From Pelargonium tetragonum (Eukaryota; Streptophyta; Magnoliopsida; Geraniales; Geraniaceae): a stretch of DNA of 64,000 nt. The first letter of the stretch is position 1. Every line of letters starts with the position of its first letter. Location: assembly GCA_036897445.1 (NCBI GenBank), contig JAYMTL010000004.1:248001-312000 (forward strand), in the 5' to 3' direction. The translations under genes were made by a program, and so were the position numbers. Shown here piece after piece: positions 26,201-38,640 of this stretch. The notes below the pieces were generated by a model. That model had not been told where the DNA came from and ran no database searches. It worked only from the letters and a program-made list of their open reading frames with translations.

Positions 26201-29189
26201 CTGTGTACACAACTTTTTTTGGTATCGAGGAAATTTTATTTAAATTTAAGATATAGTTAGCTTTTTGCCCTTTTATCCAGGAATTCCCTTGATATTTTAA
26301 CTTTATCACAACTGTTTCTTTATTTTTGTAGCCTTAAACTTCTGCTAGTTGACTCGACCAAATAACTCTTAACCTCGTTTACTTAATAAAAAACCAAGGG
26401 CTCTGTAAAGTGGGTTCCCGTACAATAAAGATTGTCCAAATGAGACCCCTACAGATATTGGGCAGGACTGTGACGGAGTAGCTCTCTGGCAATTACTAGT
26501 TAGAACTTTAGATAAAAACTTACTTTTATAGGATTCCTTATTTACAAGACAAGTTGTCTACTCTGACCCTTCCTTTTTGAGTTACGAAATTTTATCTAAT
26601 TAAAGAGAAGTTTCATAACATTTGTATGTGGCCTGAGTTTATAAAGCATTTAATAGAATCTTCCTTTCTCAGTAAATTCTTGGTAACACAACTTAATTTC
26701 GAGAGACATACTACACAGCTATAAAAACAGGGGCTATCCGCTTATCTTCGATACCTCTCATTTCTTATTTTTAGATAAGGAATACCTTGTTATTTTAATG
26801 TTATGAAGTCGGGTAACCACCTTGTACTACATTAATCTGTAAATCTTTTTTAGTATTATATACCTAGGGGGCTCCTAATTTTTCAAACGGAAGTACTAGC
26901 TATAGATAGTGGGTAATTAGAAATGTAATCCTTTAGCACCTGTAATAGGCAACTTCCTTTTGTCGAAAATCAAAATTCTTTAGTAGTACTGCGTTAAGAT
27001 CCTTTATACAAACTTTAGTAATATAATTTCAGAGAAAAAGCTTAAATCTGATGGATTTGGTTAAGGAATCCTGCTGTAGTTACTTTTTTTGATCATGAAA
27101 CTCCTAGTTGTACAAGGTTCGTATAAAAAAAAATCACTTAGATAGACATCCTTTCTAATCTAAAAAAGGTATTAAGCTAGCTGCATATGTTGTGCCTTAA
27201 AAAAGGTTCCTGAATTAATGTTGTGTCTTGGGGTTTTCAAGTAAAGGTCTTCTGAGAGTCCTTAGAGTTTTTAGGATATATAGTATATAGAATAATAAAT
27301 ATTGAAGATATTCTACCTTGCCCCATATATTAATATAGGAGTTTCACTAAGGCAGTTATTAAGTCCCCTATACAGGTAAGTTTCTTTTTTAGTCTCTTAC
27401 TTGATGTATTTTAGACCTGGGATTTATTGTAACAAATTCACACAAAAATAAAAGACAAAGAGATTCAGAGTATAAGCACTAGGTCAGAAAAAGGAATAGA
27501 GTTAGTTAATATTAATAAGGGTTTACTGATAGGATGCTCTCTTAGAAGGATTGTCTGATCTGGTTAAAGTATAGTCCATAAAGTTCTGCTTTGAGGGGTA
27601 CTTTTCAAGGGTTTCAAGCATCGAGTATCCACTTAGAGACCCTCTGGGCTATAAGGGTGGGGTACTCTGTATAAAAAGAGGATACGAGAAGTAGATTTTT
27701 TATTAGGGGGTTTAACTATTATAGATGTGTCCATTTTTGTAGTATCCAATTTATAGTGAGTCCTTTATTTTTATTACAGTACTTAAGTTCCTGTAATAAT
27801 ATTACTTAAGACATCTCCCTGACCAGAATATTAGGATAAAGTACCGGCTTACCTGGACCCTTTAGGACGTTATCAATATGTCGCTAAACGAAAAAGATTT
27901 AATCTAAAGATTTTTTCTTAGCGAACAGGGTCTTCCTAGCTTCATATCTGACTTCTTTTTACTGAAATTCCAAGAATATACCTATACAAGAAAAAGTTTC
28001 ATTCTCTAATAAGGGCAAGGTTTAGGAGAGTCATTTGCACACAATACCATACTTTTTACAGAAGGGGCCCCCCCCCCCCCCTTTTGGTGACATAAAAAGA
28101 TTCTTAGAAAAACCTAGCGCTAGTATCACTAGTATCAGAAGTAGTTTCTTATAAATGCAGTCAATTTTATTTAGTATTTAGTAAAGATGTTCATAGAGCT
28201 TTTTGCTCAGAAATAAGAGCTAAACCTTGCTTTTCAGAATTCTCCCTCGAAGTTTTTTAAGGAAAAAGCATACTATGAGGGACAACGCTTATTATAGTGA
28301 TTCTAAAGTTTTTATTAAACAAGTATATGTTACAGACCCTAAAGAAAGAGTAACTCCCTTTTCTAATTCTAAATTGACATCCAAAATAAAAGGGCCCCTT
28401 TTTTTTTAAGTCCTCCAATTACTTTTCAGTATCTTTGTTTTTCAAATGACCTCTGGTATTTTCTACCCCTTATTAATAGGAAAACCCTACTTGTCAAGGA
28501 TATCCCTTAGTCAAGATTCTTTTTTGTTTTCAACTTACCAGACGGAAGCCTTAAGGAAAAGTCAACTAAAAAAAGAGGCTTTCGTATACGTATAATTAAA
28601 CCTTGGCACTAGATTTAGGAGCCCGCTTGTTCTCTATTTTACTACTATACAAGGACTCCCTCTTTCATTATTTTCCAGAAAAGAGAAGTGCAAATCCCAA
28701 TTATAACATAAAAGCGTATAAAATAAAACTAAAAAAAAGCCTTATGCCTCACAAAAATCTTGTTAAACTTTGACTTTGTTACAAAGAGCGGCCCCGTTTT
28801 TAGCTTAAATAGTAAATGTATTCAAAAGAGTTCGTTCTCGAAGACACTTAAAATCTCCCTTTTCTTGTATCATGGAGATGGAGTATCTAATTTGAAATTA
28901 AAACATTGAAAAATCTTCTTGCGTTAAAGGAAAACTTCGGACTCAAGAGCTCTATATTACTGCTGTAATTCTAGAGAATATTCTTTAGTTTAGTAGATTC
29001 TATTAAATTTAATATTTAAAAGTTTTCTTGCAAAGTTTTCCCTGTAGAAGAATCAAAAAAACAGTTTGGGCAACCCCTTATTTAGGCTCTCTACCAATTT
29101 TCTATTTTAAGAACAAGTATCCTTGAGGAAAGATTTGACTTTAGATGCCTTTTTAGAAAATATCGACAAGTACAAGGAGGATTTTGAGA
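23291..29189. other. Gene-poor spacer
   Basis: No gene is supported. Frames above 60 codons are nearly absent; one at 28227-28409 matches no family. The notable element is a homopolymer of 14 C at 28068-28081 directly after GGGG. Otherwise the stretch repeats the usual mixture of AT-rich runs and GGAATTCC-like junctions. Confidence 0.55.
28068..28081 (+). repeat. C14 homopolymer after G4
   Basis: Fourteen consecutive C follow GGGG, then TTTT, giving GGGG-C14-TTTT. In DNA of about one third G+C this is far from expectation. It could be a replication-slippage hot spot; the exact length may also be a sequencing or assembly estimate. Confidence 0.85.
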
Positions 29190-29345
29190 GGGCTCCCATC
29201 AAAGCCGAACTTAGCTCCAGCTGGATATGAAATTTTCTACCGTGTTGATACAAGACTTCTATATTCGTTACTAGACAGGCTTAGAAAGTTGTAAGTTCGG
29301 GTTGCAAAGTCCCCCTAAAGCCCTCACTGTCTGTATCAACGCGAA
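29190..29345 (+). ncRNA. Candidate structured RNA with crossing helices
   Basis: Two long complementary pairs cross each other. CCGAACTTA (29205-29213) pairs exactly with TAAGTTCGG (29292-29300), and CGTGTTGATACA (29241-29252) pairs with TGTATCAACGCG (29332-29343) over 12 bp with one G-U. GACAG (29274-29278) and CTGTC (29327-29331) add a third helix next to the second. The order left1-left2-right1-right2 makes a pseudoknot if both form together. No family consensus is recognisable: the loop word GCAAAGTCC faintly recalls RNase P RNA but the rest of that core is missing. The two helices could also be alternative states or chance. Confidence 0.3.
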
Positions 29346-30759
29346 AGTTTTTAGTAAGTATGGCACACATTTGTATCTAAAAGCTGCGTTATAAAAAGGT
29401 TTTTGAAAACTTTCCGATTTCTCACACTATAACGAGGATTCCCTAAATAGAAAAAGGACATCATGACAAAACCTAAACGTGCACCTTTTCTTATCAGAAT
29501 CTTGTGAGTAACTTGATAAAGTGTTCTTATATTTTTTTTTATTACGAGGTCTCTAAAATCCCTTGTAACGAAGCCCTTTTTATTTTAAAAGCATGCATAT
29601 CTTTAAGGTTACATCCTTTTTGGAAGTAGTACCACTGCTTTCTAGAAAATCTCTTGCTTAAGATTAACAACCGTTATACTATAAAAAACTCGTAAGGGTT
29701 TGTAATTCTACCCGTTAAAATTTTTATTTATTTAGAGGATTTAGGACAAAGAAGACATAAACGACTTAGTTAGCAGTGCTTTTTCTAGTACTTTTGTATT
29801 AAAATATTCTAACAAGTATTTATTACCTTGATTGAATAAGTGAATAAGGCTGAGTAGTAAACAGCGAGGGCTTAAATTCAGTAACCCCGCTTTAAGAAAC
29901 TTTTTGTAGAGCTTACAATAATACAAGATCCTTTAGATAAGCGGCCCCTTGCCTTTTGTAGAAGCGGGTTTATTAAGGCTTTTAGAGCTGCTAGTTTCCC
30001 CTTTAAACTCGAATGAAAGCTTTAGGCTCTATTTCATTTTTCTTTTATTAAAAACTTCTAAGGAGCTTGCAGGTGCTATTAAGAGTTACCAATTCCCTTG
30101 CATTTTTCATTAAGAACGACTCCCAGAATTGAATTTAAGTCTATTTTTCGTTTCGGTAAAAGTTCAAGTCAAATTAAGATCTCTCAACTGTTTAAGGCTC
30201 CCTTTTTCAATGTATTGAGAGCTCTTTTTCTTATAAAAAGTCTTTAGGCTTCTCCAAGGAGCTGCAAGTAAATAATATCTCAGGCTTTCTATGATACTTG
30301 GTATATAAAGTATATAAAAATTTTACGTGAATACAGCTGTACAACATAATCCTCATTATTTCCAATTCTATTAGGGCTCTATACCAGAAAAGCCCTTATT
30401 TGAATCCTAGTTATTCTGAATAAAATATATAAGGCTGCGCCTAGAAGGAGTGTACAGGTAAGAAGCTCTGAAGGAGTCTAATTATAGTATGTAAATTTCC
30501 ATTAGTAAAAGGGGAGACTAACAGCTCAAAAACCAGTTTTACAAGTATCCGTGGGAACTGCGCTGTTCAGGATAACTGAATTAAATAGAGCTTGCGTAAG
30601 GTAAGGGAGCGGCTACTCTATAAAAGAAGATTAGTTACTTTAGTATAGTAAGTCTATAAGGATTGTACTACTTTCTTTAATTTAAGCTGTATTACTCATG
30701 GTTCTCTGGGTTTATCGCTAAGGAGGATACAACTTAATAGTCTAATGTAAGTGTCTATA
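29346..30759. other. Gene-poor spacer
   Basis: No gene is supported in this stretch between the structured-RNA candidate and R1 copy B. A 61-codon minus frame at 29741-29926 has no resemblance to any family. Nothing else stands out. Confidence 0.5.
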
Positions 30760-31140
30760 ATCCCGACCGAAGCGTTAGCGAGGTAATGCGTAGTATTAGT
30801 TGTTTGAATACGTATGCACAGGTACACACATATGACCTAGACTTTCTTCTTGCTTTTTATTACTTGTTTCTATATTTTGACTCTTAGACTTCTGTGTTAG
30901 TTTGCTTTAGGAGCTATACCTTCTATCTGTATCTGTTGTATTATAGTTATACTTTGTTGTTTCTTATTATATTAATTATTAGGATAGGAGGAGTAAGAAC
31001 TCTAGGGATTTGACTCTTCTTGTTATGGGTTTTGGGGCGCTTATTGTAGCTAGATTCTAGATTGGAGTTATTGTATTTAGTGTTACTGTATTACCTGTAC
31101 TTGTTAGTAAAAGAAGTTATTGGTTTCTAGTAACAGCATA
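30760..31140 (+). repeat. R1 family, copy B (leader and body)
   Basis: The leader CCCGACCGAAGCGTTAGCG leads to GAGGTAATG with ATG at 30786-30788. Bases 30780-30800 are identical over 21 positions to copy D2 (44771-44791, opposite strand), and the next seven differ at one. From the ATG one frame runs about 115 codons to TAG near 31138 with only three stops (two TAG, one TGA), against about eight expected. It reads as very hydrophobic, Leu/Tyr-rich peptide, for example YTLLFLIILIIRIGG. The body shares CTAGACTT, TTCTATCTGTAT and TTATTGTAGCTAG with copies A and E. This is the best copy for studying the family. It may be a decayed small membrane-protein gene; no family is recognised. Confidence 0.55.
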
Positions 31141-34100
31141 TGGGCTTAAAAGAGATATTCCTCAGTGCGCTAGGGGTTTCTCAGGGGTCTAAACTTAAGA
31201 GGATTGGGAAAGATTGTTGTTAAGCTGAATTCCCTTTCTCTAAAAAAGGAAGCTTTTCAGGAAATATATAGTAAAAATAACTGACGCTAAATAGCCAAAC
31301 AGCAAATAAAATTCTAGATATAAATATTAGCACGGTTTTGTTTAATCTGTAAACCTATTCCTTTGTCTTTTATAAAGTATTTAAGATTTAGGTGAGGGGT
31401 CCCCTATAGTGTTAGCGGGCGTTTCCCAGTTTCTATTTACTAAAAAGGCTAAGTAGTATAATTAAAACGTTGTTTTCCTTATATCCGGGTATCCTGGCAA
31501 TTGGTAATAAATGAAGCCCTCACCTTATAAAGGTACCGGGCTTGCTTGGCGGGCTGGCTTGTTTTTTTTCTTTTAAATGGCCTTACGAATCTTTTTGGTA
31601 TTCTTGAAATGAATCGGGATTTATGTACTTAATTCTTTTTATCTCAAGCTGCGAGAATGAGTACAAACTAGTAAAAAGACTTATTAGGCAAAGTAAACTT
31701 TTCTTTTTAAATAAAGTTTGGTGAAGTTTCGGCCTGGGTTTTCTTCTCGGAAAGTAATACCTAATTCTAAGCCAAAAAGTTTCCTTTCCAAGTGTCAAGA
31801 CAGCGTTTTTAGTAGTCTTAGGAGTTATAGTTCAAAGAAATCAGATCAAACTTAGTCTAGGTAGTGAGTTAAAGTGAAAGCGGGTTTATCAACCCCAAAC
31901 TTTACTAGAAGGACTCTAGATTAGACCTTTTTAATTAGAATATATAAATAACTTAGTCTCCTATTTAGATATTTTAGGTTCTTTAAAAAGCGTACTTGCT
32001 CAAACTTAAGATTATTTTAAGGATAAGCTAAACTGCAAAAATCTCAAGCAAGTGATTAGTCTAAAGGGGTTTATTAAAAGGATCGCTAATATCAAAGTTT
32101 GACTTACTTTTTGTAATTAAGCCTAGTCATTTTTATGAATCGAAGCTTCCCTTTGTATTCTTTTTGAGTTTGAGAGATCCCCTAAAACAGAAATTTTGGA
32201 GGTCCTATGTCAGCTCCGCGGGAAAAAAAAAAAAAATTATGGGTATAATTATCTCTAGCAATTCGGTTAAAAGCTAAACCCCTCTTTTTAGAAACTCTAT
32301 TAAAGCCCTTGCTGGTTTAATTTAAGTCCCTCAGTTACTATTTGATTAGTCCTTTTTGGATTCTTGAAGAAGTGCTCCTAAAAAAGCAAGCCTTACACAC
32401 ACTGCCTTGAACAGCCCATACTTACTTAATAAGGCAAGGACTTTACTAATTATGTATTCTTAGACCTGGCAGCTATTTTACTTCTACGTCTTTAACTCCA
32501 ACAGTCTTTTATAACCCCTTCTTTTTCCAGGACCAAGGGTTAAATTCGTAATAAAATTTTATATAGGATAACTTCTAAGCTAAAAGGGCTAAGTTAAACC
32601 TATACTTTTTAATTCGTACATTAGAAAGAAGCGGGACCTCCCTACTGGGTATTCTTGTAATAAAGTAGGACTTTTCGGGATTGGCACTCCCAAAGTTTCT
32701 ATAAATTCTTTCATTTATCCAAAGTAGCCTTGTAGCAGGACTCCCCTATTTGTACAGACCTAAAGGGGCATTGCTTCAATGCCCTGCGACAGGAGTTTAC
32801 AAAAAAGCGTATCCCGGCCTTTCCGCCCTAGATATAAGACATTCCAGATAATAACTTCAAGGTATACTTTTCACGGTATAGGGTAGAGTGAAACTGATAA
32901 ACCAATTAAGGATGACTAAAATGAAATAAAAAGAGTTTAGGTGCTAGGAATTTAAGAGAGTTTCCGAACCTGTTAGCTAGACAGGATCTAATAAGCCAAA
33001 GCCCTTTGCCAGTAAGGATAGGGTGGTGCGTAGAAATAGTATAGAAGTGAAGCTTTTTCTTATCTTTCTGACCCAGTGTAATTAAAGTTCCAGGACAGTT
33101 GAGATAAGGAAAGAATTCATTCTTTAGTTATACAGATTTCTTAGGAAGGGGAGCAAATAAAAAACCTTTTTAAGATAGGGGTTTCCATTTCTTACCGGGT
33201 TTCAAAAAGGGCTAAAAAATAGCGGAGTGGAAAAGGGCCTTTTAGAAAGAATCAAGGGAAATCCGTTACTGTCTCTATATAGCTAATCCAGGATGGTAAT
33301 TCAAAAGGATTTCCGCGAATCTGGACCCCAAAAGCTTCAAATGAAAGAAAAGAGCACCCTACGGGACACCCAGTACTAAGGGTAAAGTGTTCCAGATCGT
33401 AACGTTAAGGATTCCCCGATCTTTACCCTTTTTAGCGTTTTTCTGTGTAATATTTTCTTCCTGAAGTTGAAGCAGCCCTTTTATTTATATTAAAGTAAGA
33501 AGTTGTTTCTGCCTTTCGTTCAAGCGGTTCGCGTTTTTTGAGTCTTTTTAATTGTGAAATATATAAAACTCTTGCTACAAGTATATACTACTATACGAGT
33601 ATAATACTTATTACTTTACTAATTTATTAAAACCCGAACTCGCTATCTGGAAAAATAGAAAGTTACAATGCAAAATAAATACAATTATAGTACAAAACTT
33701 GAAATTGGAAGCCGGCTTTTAAGATAGACTGATTAAACCCAGATTTTCCTACTAGCAACCTCGAAGCCAACCCAAAAGAATACTGAAGTGAAGAGGTGTA
33801 ACTACTGATTAATGGTTTTTTTAATATACTTTATCGAGATTTTTCGTAAAAAGACTTAATTTAAAATAAGATCAAAACTCCAAAATCTTTTAATATATTT
33901 AATAAAAAAAGAGAAGGGTCATTTCTAGCTAAAAATTATAGCTAAAGGCGGGTCCATTAGCTGAGAGGAATCCGTTAAACCGCGAATCTGATATCATAGA
34001 TAGATTATCTCTTAATTAATAGATTAGAAAGAATATAAAGTAAAGGTAACTCAGTTTCGTTAATAGAAGGCTTTAAATTTCTAAAATAGTAAAAGAACCT

Positions 34101-35343
34101 CCTCCTTGGCTTACACTAGGGCTTTCTTCCGTATTGGAAGTTCAGTGCAACACATTTAAATAAGAATGCAAGATTTTTTGCTTTGGTTTCCTATGCAACA
34201 CTCTATAAACAGAACCCTAACTTTTAGTCACAAGGCACCCCTTACCTAGAGCAAACAAGTATCTTACTGAACAAAGGTAAATCTTATTTAAAAGACTCAA
34301 CATTTTTAACCCTGTTTTAATAAGTAGAGTTACTGCACTAAGGGAACTCATAGTATATCCAAGAGTACTTTTAATCTCTCATAATCGTAAAACGAATATA
34401 AAGAAAAGGATCCACGGGCTCTTTATTCTTATCCGAAGCCTTATACAATCAAGCTAAAAGCTCTTATACTCTCCCTAAAACCCACTTGTAAGGGAGTATC
34501 TAGCGGATCGCGCCCACTCAAGTATTAAGACTCTTTATCTATTTAGGGGCCTCCTTGTAATTGGTAAAAAGACCCCTCCCTACTACTATTATAAGAAAGA
34601 TTTAGATATGGAACTTTGTTTACAGAAATTTAGCCAATTTTGGGGATGATACTTAGGATATGAACTAGTTATAATACGTAATTTAGAAAAGTATGGATAG
34701 TTTTAACAGAAAATCATATACGAGATCCGCCTCTACACTTTTCAAGGTTCGCGCTGTTATACATTTATTAGGTATACATACTTACACCGTTTAGGATTTA
34801 TAGTAGGAGACACCTATTTATTGAATAGCTCTAAAAAAAGTACAAGCATAAGTCCTAATTTTTTGAAATTTTAGATGCTTTGTTTTCTCAATCGGAAGTT
34901 CACGAAGTGCGCTCTTGCTTCAAGAAAGAAGAAATCTTAGTATTTTAGTGGCATTTACTTTTCAATTTATAGTGTTATTGGTGGTATAACTGGATCAAGA
35001 CTAGAGAAAGTTATCATAATTAGAGACTAGTATAAAGTTTTTATGATTGCTAGCTGAGAGAGATCCTTATACTCAAGGAAGATTTTGGTTGAGTACTAGA
35101 CTCTATATAGAAATAGAAGAAACCTAAAAATATAGGTAAAACTAGGGGGTGTCTTATAGATTGCATTTGTCTTTTTAGTTCTTTCTTTTTCCCAACACAA
35201 CAAGAGGAGCTCTTTCTTAAAAAAGGGTTTTAGGAACCCGCAAGGCTTTAAACAATAAAAGGTCCCAAAAATAGGGAATCTTGAATAAGAAGAGTGCTTG
35301 CTAATTTAAATAAGACTTTTATTACAAATACTTTGTATGATAA
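31141..35343. other. Gene-poor spacer
   Basis: No gene is supported. A run of 14 A lies at 32223-32236 after CCGCGGG. A 71-codon minus frame at 31583-31798 has no recognisable product. The remainder is ordinary for the window. Confidence 0.55.
32223..32236 (+). repeat. A14 homopolymer
   Basis: Fourteen consecutive A follow the GC-rich word CTCCGCGGG and precede TTATGGG. Mainly of note as a slippage-prone site and as the A/T counterpart of the C14 run at 28068. Confidence 0.85.
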
Positions 35344-35422
35344 GCGCTTTTAGTTCAGCTTGGTAGAATAGGTATAACAAGGGTCTCCAACGATGCTGTG
35401 GGTTCAAATCCTACAGAGCGCG
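35344..35422 (+). tRNA. trnW: tRNA-Trp(CCA)-like gene, anticodon arm rearranged
   Basis: This is the only confidently recognised gene relic. The acceptor strands GCGCTTT (35344-35350) and AGAGCGC (35415-35421) pair over all seven positions, with discriminator G at 35422. TA, a D-stem GTTC/GAAT and the loop AGCTTGGTA follow. The T-arm is GTGGG-TTCAAAT-CCTAC (35398-35414). These parts closely match plastid and cyanobacterial trnW, as does GGGTCTCC with anticodon CCA at 35387-35389. Between D-stem and T-stem there are 28 bases instead of the usual 23, and no normal 5-bp anticodon stem flanks CTCCAAC; GGTAT/ATGCT could pair but leaves a 17-base loop. No encoded CCA end. It is probably a decayed plastid-type copy, or a functional tRNA needing editing or processing. 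Confidence 0.65.
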
Positions 35423-38400
35423 TTTCACTTTTTAGTTGCTTTGACCTGAAATCCGTTAGCTTTATACGAACTCTTGAACATTTATGATAGCTTATAGAAT
35501 TTGAAGTCCCCTGCTTCTTAACACCTTAATATTACATCAGCCAGAAGGATTCTTTGCTTTGGTATCTCTGATAGTTCGTAATGAGGGACTTCTTATAAGA
35601 TAAGACTTTGGTTGTCAAAGAGAGCGATCTCTTCAAATCTAAATTCGATTTTCCATAGAGTACAGAGTTGACTCGGTAACTCAATTACCAAGTATATCCT
35701 TCTCCGGTGAGCCAGAGAGATCCATAAAAGTCTCGATAAGTGGATCACGTTTAGGGTTCAGCTCCTAGTTATGATAAAAGGAGTTTTGTGTTAAATGCTA
35801 GAGGACCCTTATTATATGTAAAATGTAAAGATGCGCTGAAATTTAGGAATATACAAATCTTCCAAAACACAAGGGTTTAGTCTCTTTGGCCCCTTTTTAA
35901 TAAGGAAAAATTTCGTTTATTCAGGTTAGTAATATGATGTTCTATTTCACGTTGAGTTTGATTTTAGTATATCGACAAACACTTCAAAGAAAACCTCTCC
36001 AAGATCGTGGATTCAATTCTATACAATCCTAGTTTAGTTGGTGTTAAGACAAGCTTTCATAAAAAGGCCTTTTTTATTATTTTTATAAATTTTACCGGTT
36101 CTATCATGTACTCATATGGACTATCAAATTATCCAAGACTTCATATTCTAATCTACTGGTAAATTCTAAATTTTAAAATGACTCATTCCTAGCCAAAAAA
36201 GAAATTCCTAGATTTGCGTCATCGACATCCATCTAAAGTAAAGGTCTATAATTTGAAACTTGGGCAAGCTGCCCTGAGTCTGTATATTATTTATATAAAG
36301 AGGTTCTTCTATGCCAATTATTTCCTACTAAAAGAAATTGAGGAGCAAGGTCAAGTTCTTACGTCTGTTACATAATAGTGTAATTTATTGGGGATTTCTG
36401 CTCTTGATGCTGGACTCCTTTTTCGATCCAACTCTCGTTGACCTTTCCAATAATTCATTCTGAGTGTGCGTTTTGAACCCTTCTCCCAGCGAGGGTCTAA
36501 GCTTCGACAAAGCTGAGTAGAAACATGATAATGCTTTAAAATTGCAGTCGAGTCAAAGCTAGATTTAGCAGACCTAGTTTAAAGGAGGGGAACCCTTATC
36601 AAATAGTCCTCAAAGCCCTTGTTCTGTACGAAAACAGGATTTCAGGGAATTCCTATCAAAAATCCTAGATTGAAACCTTAGAAGTTTATATACTCTTTAT
36701 ATCTGAGAGATCCCCTTCAGCAAGCTCTTACAAAAAATGCTATAAAATAAATAGGAGGCCCTTATCCTACTGTTTAGAAACTTTTAATACGTTTTGCCTT
36801 CCTAACTAAGTCATATAATAAGGTAATATTGCTAGTGCTATCCCTTTTTCAACAAGAAACGTGTCTAACTCAGGATTCTTAGGGGGTACACCTTCTAAAA
36901 ACAGGTAAAGTCGCTTACTCAATAGCAAATAGAACTTTTACAAGAAAAAGGGTAATGAGTTTCCAACAAAGAGAAATTCTTCCTTTATAGAGTATATGTA
37001 GAGCCTAGAGGATTTTTTGTTTTCTTACCTTTCTCGTGTTTAAGCAGGGAGTCCCGAGGGAACACTTATCAAAGAGCTTTTATTTGTTTAGTCTTAATAG
37101 TTGCATGGTAAACAGAATAAAAATAGGACTGGGAACCCCTTAAAAGAATTCAATTTCAACCTTTAACTATTAGCTATTCCCGGTTAGTGAAGCCTAATAG
37201 TTTAGGATTACTACTACTTAGCGCTTATTTTTCTTGTTATATTAATAGAGTAACTAGACTCTATTTTTAACTACCTCTCTAAGTCAATTTTCAATTCTTG
37301 CGAGTTCGAGCACACATTCCTGGGAAACTATCCTCTTGTGACATACGAAAGTAAAAAAAGCAAGATTAGATCAATTAGTGTCCTTATGCTTCTGGAAAAG
37401 TTTGGATTTTAAAGTATCCCCGTATTTCCTAACTACAAATTTTTACTGACTATGCTCTTTTATCACCCAAAAATTTAGAAATTGTCCAAAGACCTAGTCT
37501 TATCATATAATTATATAAGAAATAACTACTGAATAAAACTAAAATAAAGCAAATGAAATCCTGAAGCAAAAATCCATCAATCTCGGGAGTCCTCGCGCTT
37601 GTACGGGCCCCACTAGTCAGAGTTTTTTCACTTAAAAGTTATTGACTTTAAAATTATATTCATGTTTGGTTTACATTCCCCAGGACTTAATTTAATACAG
37701 GTTTTCGAACTTTTAGGATTACCCCAATAACTAAAAAATCTTCTTTAAAGGGATACTAAGTTTAGTGTAAACATCAACAGCTTTGCATTATACATAAGCT
37801 TGTCTAGCAACAGTTCTTTAGCAGATAGCTATTCAAAATATTTTATGTGAGCTCTTGAATTTGAGTTTAACCCACCCTATTTCTAAACTAAGGACGTGTT
37901 TCATTGTTTTTATTGAGACTTCAAAAGGTTGGTTAAAAAGTAAGAAGGAGCTCTTTTCAATTCTATGTAGCAAAACTATCTATTCAATAAAATTTTTATT
38001 ACTTGTTCACAAAAACACAAGGATGCAACCAAGCTCTTTCCTATGGAATTACCCAGAACCTTTACTTATGTTAGGGCCCCATTACTCTACAGTTTGATTA
38101 AAAGCAATAACAAAAGTACTGCAAATTGTTTCTATAACCAAAACTTGACTTTAAAACTTATAAAACCCAACTCAGGACAAGAAGAAATGAAATCGTTATC
38201 AACCAAATACACATTACTATTTTTCTTTGTAGAAGGTAAGATCTAGGCAAGGTCTATTCAGCATTTAGTGGTTTCAGTGGCAAGAAACTAACAGAGTTTA
38301 CCTCCTAAAGCGGGCCCCTACTGAACCTATTTTATCAGGTAAGTCTTTCCCTCTAGTTCTTGCAGGGGTTTCTTGTTTTTAAATTCTTGCATAAGTTATT

Positions 38401-38464
38401 CCTTCTCTGATATCTTCCACTGGAAAAAGAGGGATCCTGCCCATGCCTAAGGGGCACTTATGAG
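35423..38464. other. Gene-poor spacer with tRNA-like words
   Basis: Downstream of the tRNA-Trp-like gene I looked for a tRNA cluster. Single arm-like words occur (CTTTGGTTGTCAAAG at about 35607; GTGGATTCAATTCTA and TAGTTTAGTTGGT between 36007 and 36041), but none folds into a full tRNA. Two adjacent small hairpins lie at 36477-36514 (ACCCT/AGGGT and AGCTT/AAGCT). Frames of 80 and 67 codons at 37855-38246 overlap and match nothing. Confidence 0.45.
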
Positions 38465-38640
38465 GCTTCCTCCGGAAGGTTAAAGTCTTTATTATAGTTA
38501 CTTGAATACGTATCCGTACATGTATAAAAACACCAGCGATTGACTTAGACTTGGATTTTTTTGTTTCCTTACCCTTGTTGTGACTTAGCAGGAACAGGAG
38601 CCTTAGTAGGGGCTGTAGTACTTCTTTATTGGTAGCTCTA
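38465..38640 (+). repeat. R1 family, copy C (leader and body)
   Basis: TTCCTCCGGAAGGTTAAAG stands in place of the leader and has no ATG at the usual position. TTGAATACGTAT is shared with copy B, and the following block reaches TTAGACTTGGATTTT, aligning with CTAGACTTTCTTCTT of B in the same frame (LDLDF versus DLDFLL). The body ends with a frame reading LAGTGALVGAVVLLYW before TAG at 38633, the position where copies A, B, D, E and G carry their hydrophobic C-terminal segment. Several small length differences from B show long divergence. Confidence 0.45.

Noticed and set aside
35600-36060. A tRNA cluster downstream of the tRNA-Trp-like gene
   Set aside because: Individual anticodon-, D- and T-arm-like words are present but none assembles into a cloverleaf.
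37855-38246. Overlapping 80- and 67-codon frames as a gene
   Set aside because: Length is within chance expectation, with no start signal, family resemblance or repeat support.
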